64,000 nucleotides of DNA from Pseudomonas xantholysinigenes (lineage in GTDB: Bacteria; Pseudomonadota; Gammaproteobacteria; Pseudomonadales; Pseudomonadaceae), in contig NZ_CP077095.1 in assembly GCF_014268885.2 (NCBI RefSeq), positions 3,229,501 through 3,293,500 on the forward strand, given 5' to 3'. The notes beneath the pieces were generated by a model. The model saw only the letters and a program-made list of their open reading frames with translations, did not search any database and had not been told where the DNA came from. Within the stretch, counting starts at the first letter, position 1, and every line of letters begins with the position of its first letter. This document shows, piece after piece, positions 43,872 through 52,057 of this stretch. Made by a program: the position numbers and the translations under genes.

Positions 43872-45656
43872 TCATGCCTGCACCAGTGGGCCGGGGTTCT
43901 TCAGGTAGTGCTCGCGGATCGCCCGCGCCGACCAATAGGTCAGCGCCGCCACCAGCCCGGTGGGGTTGTAGCCCAGGCCCTGGGGGAAGGCCGAGGCGCC
44001 GGGGACGAACACGTTGTGCACGTCCCAGCACTGCAGGTAGCGGTTGAGCGCGCTGGTCTTGGGGTCGGTGCCCATGATCGCGCCGCCGTTGAGGTGGGTG
44101 GTCTGGTAGGTGGAGGCATCGAAATGCTGGCCGAAGGCCTTTTGCCCCGCGCTGATTGCCTTGGGCCCCATGGCCTCGGCGATCTTGCTCATGCGCTCGA
44201 CCATGAAGCGGTTCATCTTCACGTCGTTGTCCTTCCAGTCGAAGGTCATGCGCAGCAGTGGCTGGCCGTAGGCGTCCTTGTACACCGGGTCCAGGTCCAG
44301 GTAGTTGTCGCGGTACGACTGGTGCGCGCCGTGCGCGTCCATCGACAGCATGTGCCGGTAGCTGTCGGCCACCGCGGCCTTCCAGGCGCTGCCCCACTTC
44401 GGCGTGCCCGGTGGCGTCTTGACCCCGGAGATCGGTTTGGCGCCGGCCTGGTTGACCCAGAACGGCGAACCGCCGACGAAGCCATGGGGGCCGTGGTCGA
44501 AGTTGTCGGCGTTGAAGTCGTCCACCGCCACGCCGTTGCCGCCAGCACCGATGAACGGATTGGTGTGATGGCTGTCACGGTCGAAGAACGCACTGACCGT
44601 GGAGATGTTCTGGTAGGCGAAGTTGCGCCCCACCACCCCTTCGTTGCTGATTGGGTCGTAGGGTTTGCCGATGCCGGAGAGCAACATCAGGCGCACGTTG
44701 TTGTACTGGAACGCGCCGAGGATCACCAGGTCGGCCGGCTGCTCGATCTCGCGCCCCTGGCTATCGACGTAGGTCACGCCGGTGGCCAGGCGCTTGTCGG
44801 CGCTGAGGTTGACCCGCAGCACATGGGCGTTGTTGCGCAACTCGAAGTTCGGCACCTGGCGCAGGGCCGGGAGGATGTTCACGTTGGGCGAAGCCTTGGA
44901 ATACATGTAGCAGGCATAGCCGCTGCAGTAGCCGCAGAAGTTGCACGGCCCCATCTGCGCGCCATAGGGGTTGGTGTAGGGCCCGGAGGTATTGGCCGAC
45001 GGCAGGTTGTAGGGGTGGTAGCCGACCTCGCGCGCGGCCTTTTCGAACAACTGCGCCGACACGGTGTTCTTCTGCGCCACCAGCGGGAAGTCGCTGGAGC
45101 GATCGGCGGCGAACGGGTTGCCGCCCTTGTCGCGGCCCACCACTTGGCCGTTGATCGACCAGGCCGTGCCGGAGGTGCCGAACACCTTCTCGGCGAAATC
45201 GAAGTAGGGTTCCAGCTCTTCGTAGCTGACGCCGAAGTCCTGGATGGTCATGCCCTCGGGGATGAACGCCTTGCCGTAGCGCTCCTCGTAGTGGCTGCGC
45301 AGGCGCAGCTCCACCGGATCGACGCGAAAGTGCACGCCGGACCAGTGCAGGCCGGCGCCGCCGGTACCGGTGCCGGGCAGGAAGGCGCCGAACTGGCGAT
45401 AGGGCACGGCCACATCGTTGACACTGTGGCGCAGGGTGACGGTCTCGCGGGAGATGTCCATGAACAGCTTCTTGCGCGAGTTGTAGGTCAACTCGTCCAT
45501 AGTCTGCGGATAGACGCCGTCCGGGTAGGTGTCACGGGCCGGACCACGCTCCAGGGCAAGCACCTGCAGGCCAGCCTCGGTGAGCTCTTTGGCCATGATC
45601 GCCCCGGCCCAGCCGAACCCGACGATGACCACATCGACTTTTTTCATCTGGCTCAT
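43872..45656 (-). CDS. Gluconate 2-dehydrogenase, FAD catalytic subunit
   Basis: A 594-residue GMC-type flavoprotein. The FAD motif is VIVGFGWAGAIMAKELTEAG at residues 10-29, followed by GTGTGGAGLHWSG. CNFCGYCSGYACY (around 240-252) is a cysteine cluster matching the iron-sulfur ligand set described for related gluconate and glucose dehydrogenases. The C-terminus has FPQGLGYNPTGLVAALTYWSARAI. It has no signal of its own and should leave the cell attached to the Tat-exported small subunit. It converts gluconate to 2-ketogluconate in the periplasm. Confidence 0.92.
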   Translation of the reverse strand: MSQMKKVDVVIVGFGWAGAIMAKELTEAGLQVLALERGPARDTYPDGVYPQTMDELTYNSRKKLFMDISRETVTLRHSVNDVAVPYRQFGAFLPGTGTGGAGLHWSGVHFRVDPVELRLRSHYEERYGKAFIPEGMTIQDFGVSYEELEPYFDFAEKVFGTSGTAWSINGQVVGRDKGGNPFAADRSSDFPLVAQKNTVSAQLFEKAAREVGYHPYNLPSANTSGPYTNPYGAQMGPCNFCGYCSGYACYMYSKASPNVNILPALRQVPNFELRNNAHVLRVNLSADKRLATGVTYVDSQGREIEQPADLVILGAFQYNNVRLMLLSGIGKPYDPISNEGVVGRNFAYQNISTVSAFFDRDSHHTNPFIGAGGNGVAVDDFNADNFDHGPHGFVGGSPFWVNQAGAKPISGVKTPPGTPKWGSAWKAAVADSYRHMLSMDAHGAHQSYRDNYLDLDPVYKDAYGQPLLRMTFDWKDNDVKMNRFMVERMSKIAEAMGPKAISAGQKAFGQHFDASTYQTTHLNGGAIMGTDPKTSALNRYLQCWDVHNVFVPGASAFPQGLGYNPTGLVAALTYWSARAIREHYLKNPGPLVQA

Positions 45657-45659
45657 GGT

Positions 45660-46406
45660 TTACCCCCGCTCGCCGCTGATGGAGACCGGCGGGAACGGAT
45701 AGCGCTCGTCGCGCTCCACCCAGTCCATGAAATCGGCGCGGGCGCCGGGGAAACCGACCAGCTTCCAGCCGGCCAGGCCCTGGTTGCCGCCGTGCAGCGG
45801 GTCACTGAAGAAGCCTTCGCGGGTGTTGAGCCAAAGCATGTTGAAGAAGGTCGCCGCCGGTACCGCGGTAAACGCCGCCTGGCCGCTGTCCAGGGCCTCG
45901 AGCGTCTGCTGCTGGCGCGCCGCGTCGAGCTGGGCGAAGCCTCGCCCCCACTGCGCCTGGCACCAGGCGTCGGTCTCGGCGATGCCCAGGCGGTAGATTT
46001 CCTGGGGGTTGAGCTTGAGCTGGTAGCCCAGTTCGCTGGGCGCATCGGGGCGGAACGGCCCCTGCATGTACCACAGCCCACCGCTGCCATAGCGGGTGTT
46101 GAGCTGACGGTCGATGAATTCGGGCACGCCGGCCTCGGCCGCACCAGCACCGAGGGCGTCGGTGGGAATCAGCACGGCCACGGCGGCGCTGACGAACGCC
46201 CATTCCTCGGCAGTGAAAAACGTCGGCTGGTAGGCCCGGGCCGGCGTCGGGCTGGCCGGCTCGGTGGGCTTGGCTGGAGCGGTGTCGGCAAGCACTGCGC
46301 TACCCATGCCCGAGCTGGCGAGGGTCGCCACCGGGATCAGGGTCAGGGATTTGCGCAGGAACTCCCGGCGCGCCGGTTGCACGGAGGCGGGTTGGTCCTT
46401 GGACAT
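45660..46406 (-). CDS. Gluconate 2-dehydrogenase, gamma subunit with Tat signal
   Basis: A 248-residue subunit-3 family protein. The N-terminus has a twin-arginine motif, RREFLRKSLT, then a hydrophobic stretch and Ala-rich cleavage region. The mature part carries WAFVSAAVAVLIPTD, EFIDRQLNTRYG and GFFSDPLHGGNQGLAGWKLVGFPGA, typical of this subunit. It probably carries the FAD subunit through the Tat pore. The next gene starts 3 bases after its stop. It is the first gene of the operon; no PtxS palindrome was found upstream. Confidence 0.9.
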   Translation of the reverse strand: MSKDQPASVQPARREFLRKSLTLIPVATLASSGMGSAVLADTAPAKPTEPASPTPARAYQPTFFTAEEWAFVSAAVAVLIPTDALGAGAAEAGVPEFIDRQLNTRYGSGGLWYMQGPFRPDAPSELGYQLKLNPQEIYRLGIAETDAWCQAQWGRGFAQLDAARQQQTLEALDSGQAAFTAVPAATFFNMLWLNTREGFFSDPLHGGNQGLAGWKLVGFPGARADFMDWVERDERYPFPPVSISGERG

Positions 46407-46545
46407 GAGGATGTCTCTCTATCGATCAGGTCATACGGGAATCGTCGCTCTTTTGGTGGGAGGTTCCGGGGCCGCACCGCGGCCCCAGTATCTTGAATGC
46501 CACACAAGAGCTGTTGTTATCAGGCAAGCACAACGCTCACCCGGT

Positions 46546-47532
46546 TCAATGGCTTCGGCGCGCCCACGCCCCCGGGTTGACCAGGTTCGCTGGCCGCTCG
46601 CCGGCCAGCGCGGCCAGCAGGTTGTCCACCGCGCAGCGAGCCATGGCCTCGCGGGTTTCCAGCGTCGCCGAGCCGATATGCGGGGTGACCACCAGGTTGT
46701 CCAGTTGCAGCAGTGGCGAATCCGCCGGCAACGGTTCCTGCACGAACACATCCAAACCGGCGCCACGGATACGCCGTTCAGCCAATGTGCGCAGCAGCGC
46801 TGCTTCGTCCAGCACGCGCCCGCGCGAAATATTCACCAGGATAGCCGAGGGCTTCATCAGGGCCAGCTCACGCTCGCCGATCAGGTTTTGTGTCTCGGCA
46901 CTCAACGGCAGGCACAGGCAGACGAAATCCGACTCGGCCAACAGCGCGTCGAGGCTGCGGTAGCCGGCGTCGAATCGTGCCTCCACCTCGGGCCGTGGCC
47001 GCCGGGTGTGGTACAGCACGCGCATGCCGAAGCCGGCATGCGCGCGACGGGCCAGGGCCTCGCCGATGCGGCCCATGCCAACGATGCCCAGGGTCTTGCC
47101 CTGCACATCGCAGCCAAACTGCGCCGGGCCAATACTGGCGCGCCAATGACCGGCGCGAATCCAGCCATCGAGCTCCACCACCCGCCGGGCGCAAGCCAGG
47201 ATCAGGGCGAAACCGGTGTCGGCGGTGGTCTCGGTGAGCACGTCGGGGGTATTGGTGAGCAGCACGCCGCGTTGGTCCAGCGCCTCGATATCGTAGTTAT
47301 CCACGCCTACCGACACACTGGACACCACCTCCAGCTGCGGCGCCAGGTCGAGCAGCGCGCTGTCCAGGCGCAGGCTGGCGCCGAGCAGGCCATGGGCGCC
47401 CGGCAGCGCCGCGCGCAGGCGGGCCAGGCCATCGGCGCTGGGCGACTCCACCAGGGTCACCTCGGCCTGCGCCCGCAGGCGCGCCATCAGCTCATCGGAC
47501 AGGCGTTTGTAGACGACGATGCGTTTGTTCAT
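46546..47532 (-). CDS. kguD: 2-ketogluconate 6-phosphate reductase KguD
   Basis: A 328-residue D-2-hydroxyacid dehydrogenase. The NAD(P)-binding motif is GIVGMGRIGEALARRA, and the catalytic Arg, Glu and His sit in NISRGRVLDEAALL, GAGLDVFVQEP and VVTPHIGSAT. In the kgu operon it reduces 2-keto-6-phosphogluconate to 6-phosphogluconate, which enters the Entner-Doudoroff route. It may also reduce glyoxylate or hydroxypyruvate. It starts 10 bases after kguT. Confidence 0.9.
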   Translation of the reverse strand: MNKRIVVYKRLSDELMARLRAQAEVTLVESPSADGLARLRAALPGAHGLLGASLRLDSALLDLAPQLEVVSSVSVGVDNYDIEALDQRGVLLTNTPDVLTETTADTGFALILACARRVVELDGWIRAGHWRASIGPAQFGCDVQGKTLGIVGMGRIGEALARRAHAGFGMRVLYHTRRPRPEVEARFDAGYRSLDALLAESDFVCLCLPLSAETQNLIGERELALMKPSAILVNISRGRVLDEAALLRTLAERRIRGAGLDVFVQEPLPADSPLLQLDNLVVTPHIGSATLETREAMARCAVDNLLAALAGERPANLVNPGAWARRSH

Positions 47533-47542
47533 CAGAGGCTTC

Positions 47543-48820
47543 CTATCGGCTCGGCGCCAGGCTGTGCCGGCGCGTCTGTTGCAAGGGATTGAGGACGGCA
47601 GTCAGGGCCACGGCCAGCAGCAGCGCGACGCACATGAACAGGTACGAGGCGCCGGGACCACCGGTGGCGCCATTGAGATAACCGACCAGGTACGAGCCCG
47701 AGAACGAGCCCAGCGCGCCCATGCTGTTGATCAGCGCCATGGCGCCACCGGCGACGTTGGCCGGCAGCAGCTCGGGGACGATGGCGAAGAACGGCCCGTA
47801 AGGCGCGTACATGCAGGCGCCGGCGATCACCAGCAAGGCATACGACCACCAGAAGTGCTCGGTGCCCAAGGCATAAGAGCCGTAAAACGCCAGGGCGGCG
47901 ATCAGCAGCGGCGGCCAAACGAAGCGCTTGCGCTTTTGCAGCCGGTCCGAAGCCCAGGACACTCCGAGCATGGCCAGCACCGCGCCCAGGTAGGGCACCG
48001 CCGACAGCCAACCGGCGGTGACGATGTCCAGCGCCGCGGCCTGCTTGAGGATCGACGGCAACCACAGGACGAAGCCGTACACGCCGATGCTCCAGCAGAA
48101 GTACTGCAGCGAGAGGATGATCACCGTCGGCGAGCGGAACGCCTCGGCATAGTTTTTCACCGGTTTGATGCCCTGCTGCTCGGCGTCCAGCGCCTCGCGC
48201 AGCGCGGTCTTTTCCCGGGCATCGAGCCATTTGGCCTGCTCGGGCCGGTCATCCACCAGGCGCCACCAGATGAACGCCCAGATGATCGCCGGGGCGCCTT
48301 CGATGATGAACATCCAACGCCAGTCGAACTGCTGCACCAGGTAGCCGGACACCACCGACATCCACAGGATGGTCACCGGGTTGCCGAGGATCAGGAAGGT
48401 ATTGGCCCGCGAACGCTCGGCGCGGGTGAACCAGTGGCACAGGTAGATCAGCATGGCCGGCATCACAGCCGCCTCGACCACGCCCAGGAGGAAGCGAATG
48501 GCGATCAGCCAGTAGACGTCATGGACGATCCCGGTCAGCGTCGCCAGGCCGCCCCAGAGGATCAGGCTGGCGAAGATCAACTGTTTGACACTGCGCTTTT
48601 GCGCATAGATCGCGCCGGGTACCTGGAAGAAGAAATAGCCGAGGAAGAACAACGCGCCGAGCAGCGAGGACAGCGCCGGGGTGATCTTCAGGTCGTCGGC
48701 CATGCCTGAGGCGGCGGCAAAACCGTAGTTGGCCCGGTCGAGGTAGGCCAGGCTGTAGGTGATGAAGACGATGGGCATGATGTACCACCAGCGTCTGGGG
48801 GCGAGGCGATCGGTCTGCAT
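47543..48820 (-). CDS. kguT: 2-ketogluconate transporter KguT (MFS, anion:cation symporter family)
   Basis: A 425-residue carrier with 12 membrane helices. Family marks are ITYSLAYLDRANYGFAAASG near the start, the RFLLGVVEAAVMPAMLIYLCHWFTRAERSRA loop and the central cytoplasmic loop at about 200-230. It imports periplasmic 2-ketogluconate with protons. It lies between kguK and kguD in the usual kguE-K-T-D order. Confidence 0.92.
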   Translation of the reverse strand: MQTDRLAPRRWWYIMPIVFITYSLAYLDRANYGFAAASGMADDLKITPALSSLLGALFFLGYFFFQVPGAIYAQKRSVKQLIFASLILWGGLATLTGIVHDVYWLIAIRFLLGVVEAAVMPAMLIYLCHWFTRAERSRANTFLILGNPVTILWMSVVSGYLVQQFDWRWMFIIEGAPAIIWAFIWWRLVDDRPEQAKWLDAREKTALREALDAEQQGIKPVKNYAEAFRSPTVIILSLQYFCWSIGVYGFVLWLPSILKQAAALDIVTAGWLSAVPYLGAVLAMLGVSWASDRLQKRKRFVWPPLLIAALAFYGSYALGTEHFWWSYALLVIAGACMYAPYGPFFAIVPELLPANVAGGAMALINSMGALGSFSGSYLVGYLNGATGGPGASYLFMCVALLLAVALTAVLNPLQQTRRHSLAPSR

Positions 48821-48869
48821 GGAGGTGCTCCTGGTCTTGTTGTTTTTGTCACATCAGGTTCAAGGGGGT

Positions 48870-49829
48870 TCAGATTCGGTTGATCAGGTTGCTTTCGTAC
48901 TGTTCCAGCTCATGCCGCTGCGGTAGTCCTTCCATGTCGCCGCGGCTCTGCACCGCGCGGCTGCCGCACCAGTTGCCGCGGTCCACCGCGCGGCGCAATG
49001 GCAGTCCGGCGAGCAAGGCGCTGACCACGCCGACGGCGAAGGCGTCGCCGGCGCCGACGGTATCCACCACCTGCTCCACCGGATGGCCAGGCACCACGCC
49101 GTGGCGACCCTGGGCATCACGCCAGTAGGCACCCTCGGCGCCCAGTTTGATCGCCACGTACTGCACGCCACGCGACAGGTAAAAGTCGGCGATCGCCTGC
49201 GGCGTGTCGCACCCGGTGAGCAGGCGGCCCTCCTCCAGCCCCGGCAGTACCCAGTCGGCCTTGAACGCCAGGGCGTTGATCTCATCGATCATGGTCTGCC
49301 GGTCAGGCCACAGCGAAGGACGCAGGTTGGGGTCGAAGGAAATGCTGCGACCCTGCGCGCGCATGCCGTCGAGCAACGCATGGGACAACGCGCGACAACT
49401 GGCCGAGAGCGCCGGCGGGATGCCCGTGGCATGCAGGTGGCGCGCCTGCAGCGCGCGAGGGTGCAGTTGCGCAGGCGACAACCGGCTGGCCGCCGAGCCA
49501 CGACGGAAGTACTCGACCTTGGGGTCGCGACCATCGTCGCAACGCTCCTTGAGCTGGAATCCAGTGGGGTGCTCGCTGTCGACTTCGACCTGGGTGCAAT
49601 CGAGCCCCTCGCTACGCAAGGTGGCGAGCACGAAGGCGCCCAGCGAATCGTCACCGACCCGGCTCAGCCAGTTGACCCGCAGGCCCAGGCGCGCCAGGCC
49701 GATGGCCACGTTGCTGTCGGCACCGGCGATGCGCTTGCCGAAGCCCTCGACCTGGGCCAGGTCGCCGCACTGGCCGGCGACGAACATGGCCATGGTTTCG
49801 CCAAAACACAGCACGTCATGCTCAGCCAT
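48870..49829 (-). CDS. kguK: 2-ketogluconate kinase KguK (PfkB family)
   Basis: A 319-residue ribokinase-type sugar kinase. The substrate-side GADSNVAIGLARLG and NWLSRVGDDSLGAFV and the anion-hole motif DTVGAGDAFAVGVVSALL are complete, with the catalytic Asp in GAGDAF. It phosphorylates 2-ketogluconate. Its start overlaps the kguE end by 8 bases. KDG kinases look alike; the operon decides the name. Confidence 0.9.
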   Translation of the reverse strand: MAEHDVLCFGETMAMFVAGQCGDLAQVEGFGKRIAGADSNVAIGLARLGLRVNWLSRVGDDSLGAFVLATLRSEGLDCTQVEVDSEHPTGFQLKERCDDGRDPKVEYFRRGSAASRLSPAQLHPRALQARHLHATGIPPALSASCRALSHALLDGMRAQGRSISFDPNLRPSLWPDRQTMIDEINALAFKADWVLPGLEEGRLLTGCDTPQAIADFYLSRGVQYVAIKLGAEGAYWRDAQGRHGVVPGHPVEQVVDTVGAGDAFAVGVVSALLAGLPLRRAVDRGNWCGSRAVQSRGDMEGLPQRHELEQYESNLINRI

Positions 49830-50592
49830 GGCACACCTGCCCTTCGAGTTCGGCCAGCTGGGCGACCTGCTGCGCGGTGAGCGCCAGCAGATCCTCGGCC
49901 ACCAGCGGGTATTCGATGGCGCGCGGCAGGCCTGGGGCGAAGTGCGTCATCAGCTCGCGCCACTGGGCCAGGTCCTGGGCCTGGGGGCGCACCGCCACCA
50001 GACGCCCATCGTCACGCCGGGCCACGGCCTTGCAGTGCACATAGCGCACCCACGGGCCAAGCAATTGCGCCGCCAGCAGCGGCGATTCATCGTGCCAGTA
50101 CCAGTTGCCGATATCGAAGGTCATGCCAGGGGCAACGCCCAGACGCTGGGCTTCACGGAAAAACTGCACCAAGGTGTCCAGCCGGCCACCCTGGGGTGTC
50201 TGGTCGTTTTCCACCAGCAGCGCCACGCGGTGCTGCAACAACGGCACGAGGGTGTGCAAATCGCAGCCGTCGCGGTAATGGCCCAGCGACACCTTCAAGG
50301 CCACGGCCCCCAGTGTTTCGGCCCACTGCAAACGCTCGACGATGGCTGGCTCCAGCTGGCCATCCTCGCGCCACAGCTCCAATGGCGTGGAGTAGAGACT
50401 CTCCAGGCCATATTCGGCAGCCTGGTTGCGCAAGGCCAGAAGATCGGGCGTTTCGCTGAACAACTCTTCACGCCATTCCACTCGGCGTACACCCGTGGCC
50501 GCCAGCAAAGGCAGGTAGGACGCCTGGCCGAGCTGGCGCACGGTGTCGGCACCGAAACTCGACAGGCTGATGGAGACAGTGTTGCTGTGCAT
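49822..50592 (-). CDS. kguE: Sugar phosphate isomerase/epimerase-like protein KguE
   Basis: A 256-residue TIM-barrel protein of the AP-endonuclease-2/xylose-isomerase type. The metal site residues appear in VENDQTP, TFDIGNWYWHDESPL and IEYPLVAEDLL. The ATG at 50592 follows AAGGATTACCACC; the longer upstream frame runs through the operator and ptxS. It is the first gene of the kgu operon, and its exact reaction is unsettled in the literature. A PtxS palindrome lies 27 bases upstream. Confidence 0.88.
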   Translation of the reverse strand: MHSNTVSISLSSFGADTVRQLGQASYLPLLAATGVRRVEWREELFSETPDLLALRNQAAEYGLESLYSTPLELWREDGQLEPAIVERLQWAETLGAVALKVSLGHYRDGCDLHTLVPLLQHRVALLVENDQTPQGGRLDTLVQFFREAQRLGVAPGMTFDIGNWYWHDESPLLAAQLLGPWVRYVHCKAVARRDDGRLVAVRPQAQDLAQWRELMTHFAPGLPRAIEYPLVAEDLLALTAQQVAQLAELEGQVCHG

Positions 50593-50618
50593 GGTGGTAA
50601 TCCTTGTTCTTGTAAAGA

Positions 50619-50632
50619 TGAAACCGGTTTCA
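50619..50632. promoter_or_regulatory. PtxS operator in front of kguE
   Basis: TGAAACCGGTTTCA, a perfect 14-base palindrome identical to the published PtxS site, in the 74-base gap between ptxS and kguE. PtxS binding here is known in P. putida to repress the kgu operon until 2-ketogluconate is present. Confidence 0.93.
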
Positions 50633-50666
50633 TTCTTGGGCGAGCGCAACCGCGTCGATGACGCCG

Positions 50667-51689
50667 TCACGGACGCGGTCGGGTGGAACCTCGAGGGATC
50701 AGTCGGGCACGCAGGCCCAAGCGCCTGGCCTGTGCATGGCTGCCCTGCAGGCGCTCCAGCAAACACTGCACGGCGGCTGCGCCAATCTCGGCGGTCGGTT
50801 GCGCCAGGGCGGTAATGCCGCTGCCTACCAGGGGGTACCAGTCCAGTTCGTCGAGCGCGAGCAGGCCGACTTGGTCGAACAGTTGCCCGCCGCGCGCATG
50901 CAGCTGGCGCACCACCTCCAGGGTGGCAACACCGTTGCAGGTAAACAGCGCCTGTGGCCCGTGCCCTGCCCCGGCGAGAAAACCGGCCAACTGTTCGGCC
51001 AACTGCGCGCCGGTCTCCAGCACCTGCCCACGCATGCCAGGACGCTGAGCAATACCCGCCAGGAAGGCATCGACCCGTTCCTGCCGCGAACTCGTGCCAT
51101 CGAGCGGTTCGGTCACGGCCAGGATGTCGCGGTAGCCCTGCCGTTGCAGGTGATCGAGGGCCTGCTCGACGGCATCGCCGTTGTCCAGGCCCACCAGGTC
51201 GACCGCCAGCCCGGCCAGTTGCCGGTCGACCAGCACCATCGGCAGCTCACGGGCCAAACCGGCCAGCTCGCCGGCCCGATGACCAAGGGTGTTCACGATC
51301 AAGCCATCGACGTTGTAGGCCTGCAGGGCCTGCAGGTGGGTGCGCTCCTGGTCATCGTCACAATCGGTGTTGCACACCACCAGGCTGTAGCCCTGCTGGC
51401 GGCAGGCGGTTTCGACGCCGTGCATCACCGCCACCGAATAGGGGTTGCGGATATCCGCCAGGAGCATGCCGATCAACCCGGTGCGGCCGCGCTTCAGCGC
51501 GCTGGCCATGCGGTTGGGGCGATAGCCGAGGCGTTCGACCACTGCGGCGATACGCGCGGCGGTGGCCTCGGCCAGCAATTGACGATCTTCACCCATGTAG
51601 CGCGAGACGGTGGCCTTCGACACGCCGGCCGCCTTGGCGACTTCGCTGATGGTGACCCGCGTGCGAACGGGAGCTTGATCCTTGTCCAC
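50667..51689 (-). CDS. ptxS: LacI-family repressor PtxS of 2-ketogluconate metabolism
   Basis: A 340-residue repressor. The start is a GTG at 51689 preceded by AAGAAGG, giving VDKDQAPVRTRVTISEVAKA; the LacI helix-turn-helix is VTISEVAKAAGVSKATVSRYM. Residues 65-335 form the periplasmic-binding-like effector domain. It binds 2-ketogluconate and lies just upstream of kguE on the same strand. A near-perfect PtxS palindrome in its own upstream region indicates autorepression. Confidence 0.92.
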   Translation of the reverse strand: MDKDQAPVRTRVTISEVAKAAGVSKATVSRYMGEDRQLLAEATAARIAAVVERLGYRPNRMASALKRGRTGLIGMLLADIRNPYSVAVMHGVETACRQQGYSLVVCNTDCDDDQERTHLQALQAYNVDGLIVNTLGHRAGELAGLARELPMVLVDRQLAGLAVDLVGLDNGDAVEQALDHLQRQGYRDILAVTEPLDGTSSRQERVDAFLAGIAQRPGMRGQVLETGAQLAEQLAGFLAGAGHGPQALFTCNGVATLEVVRQLHARGGQLFDQVGLLALDELDWYPLVGSGITALAQPTAEIGAAAVQCLLERLQGSHAQARRLGLRARLIPRGSTRPRP

Positions 51690-51733
51690 CCAATGCCCTT
51701 CTTGTCTTGTTATCGATGCATGCGCAGGGGTTA

Positions 51734-51747
51734 TGAAAACGGTTTCA
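51734..51747. promoter_or_regulatory. PtxS operator in front of ptxS
   Basis: TGAAAACGGTTTCA matches the PtxS palindrome with one changed base. It is 45 bases before the ptxS GTG, consistent with self-repression. Confidence 0.85.
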
Positions 51748-51886
51748 ATGAAATCAGGGATGGCCCGGATCGTCAAGTGACGCTCGTTCGGCCAAAGCAC
51801 CGGCGAAGTGTGCCAAGGGACTGTACGGTCGAAACATGCACGTTATGGTGGAGCAGGAGTCCATCTCGACCGTATCGGAGAGCGCC

Positions 51887-52057
51887 ATGACCACCGTATT
51901 TCGCATCAGCCTGCTGTTGTTGCTCGCCGGCGTGTTCCTGGGCGATATCGTCGTGGCCAGCATCGGCCTGGCGGGCCTGTGTGGCGGCGCGGTCTATGTC
52001 AGCATCCTGCAGGATGCCGAGGCGCCCGCCCCGGTCGAATCGGAATTCATCGCCTAG
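51887..52057 (+). CDS. Very small membrane protein of unknown function
   Basis: A 56-residue product: a short polar start (MTTVFR), one or two hydrophobic stretches over residues 7-42 and an acidic tail (QDAEAPAPVESEFIA). The start at 51887 has TCGGAG placed correctly; an upstream ATG at 51836 is less likely. Its stop overlaps that of the convergent transporter in a CTAG. Similar tiny proteins occur next to ptxS in related species as I recall, but no function is known. Confidence 0.6.
   Translation: MTTVFRISLLLLLAGVFLGDIVVASIGLAGLCGGAVYVSILQDAEAPAPVESEFIA

Noticed and set aside
46468..46486. GGGGCCGC/GCGGCCCC hairpin as a terminator of the kgu operon
   Set aside because: The stem is perfect but no T-run follows on the minus strand, so it was noted only as a hairpin.
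43908..46496. An 862-residue open frame antisense to the gluconate dehydrogenase genes
   Set aside because: Composition is the usual Val/Gly/His/Arg shadow; the minus-strand operon has signal peptides, haem sites and an FAD site.
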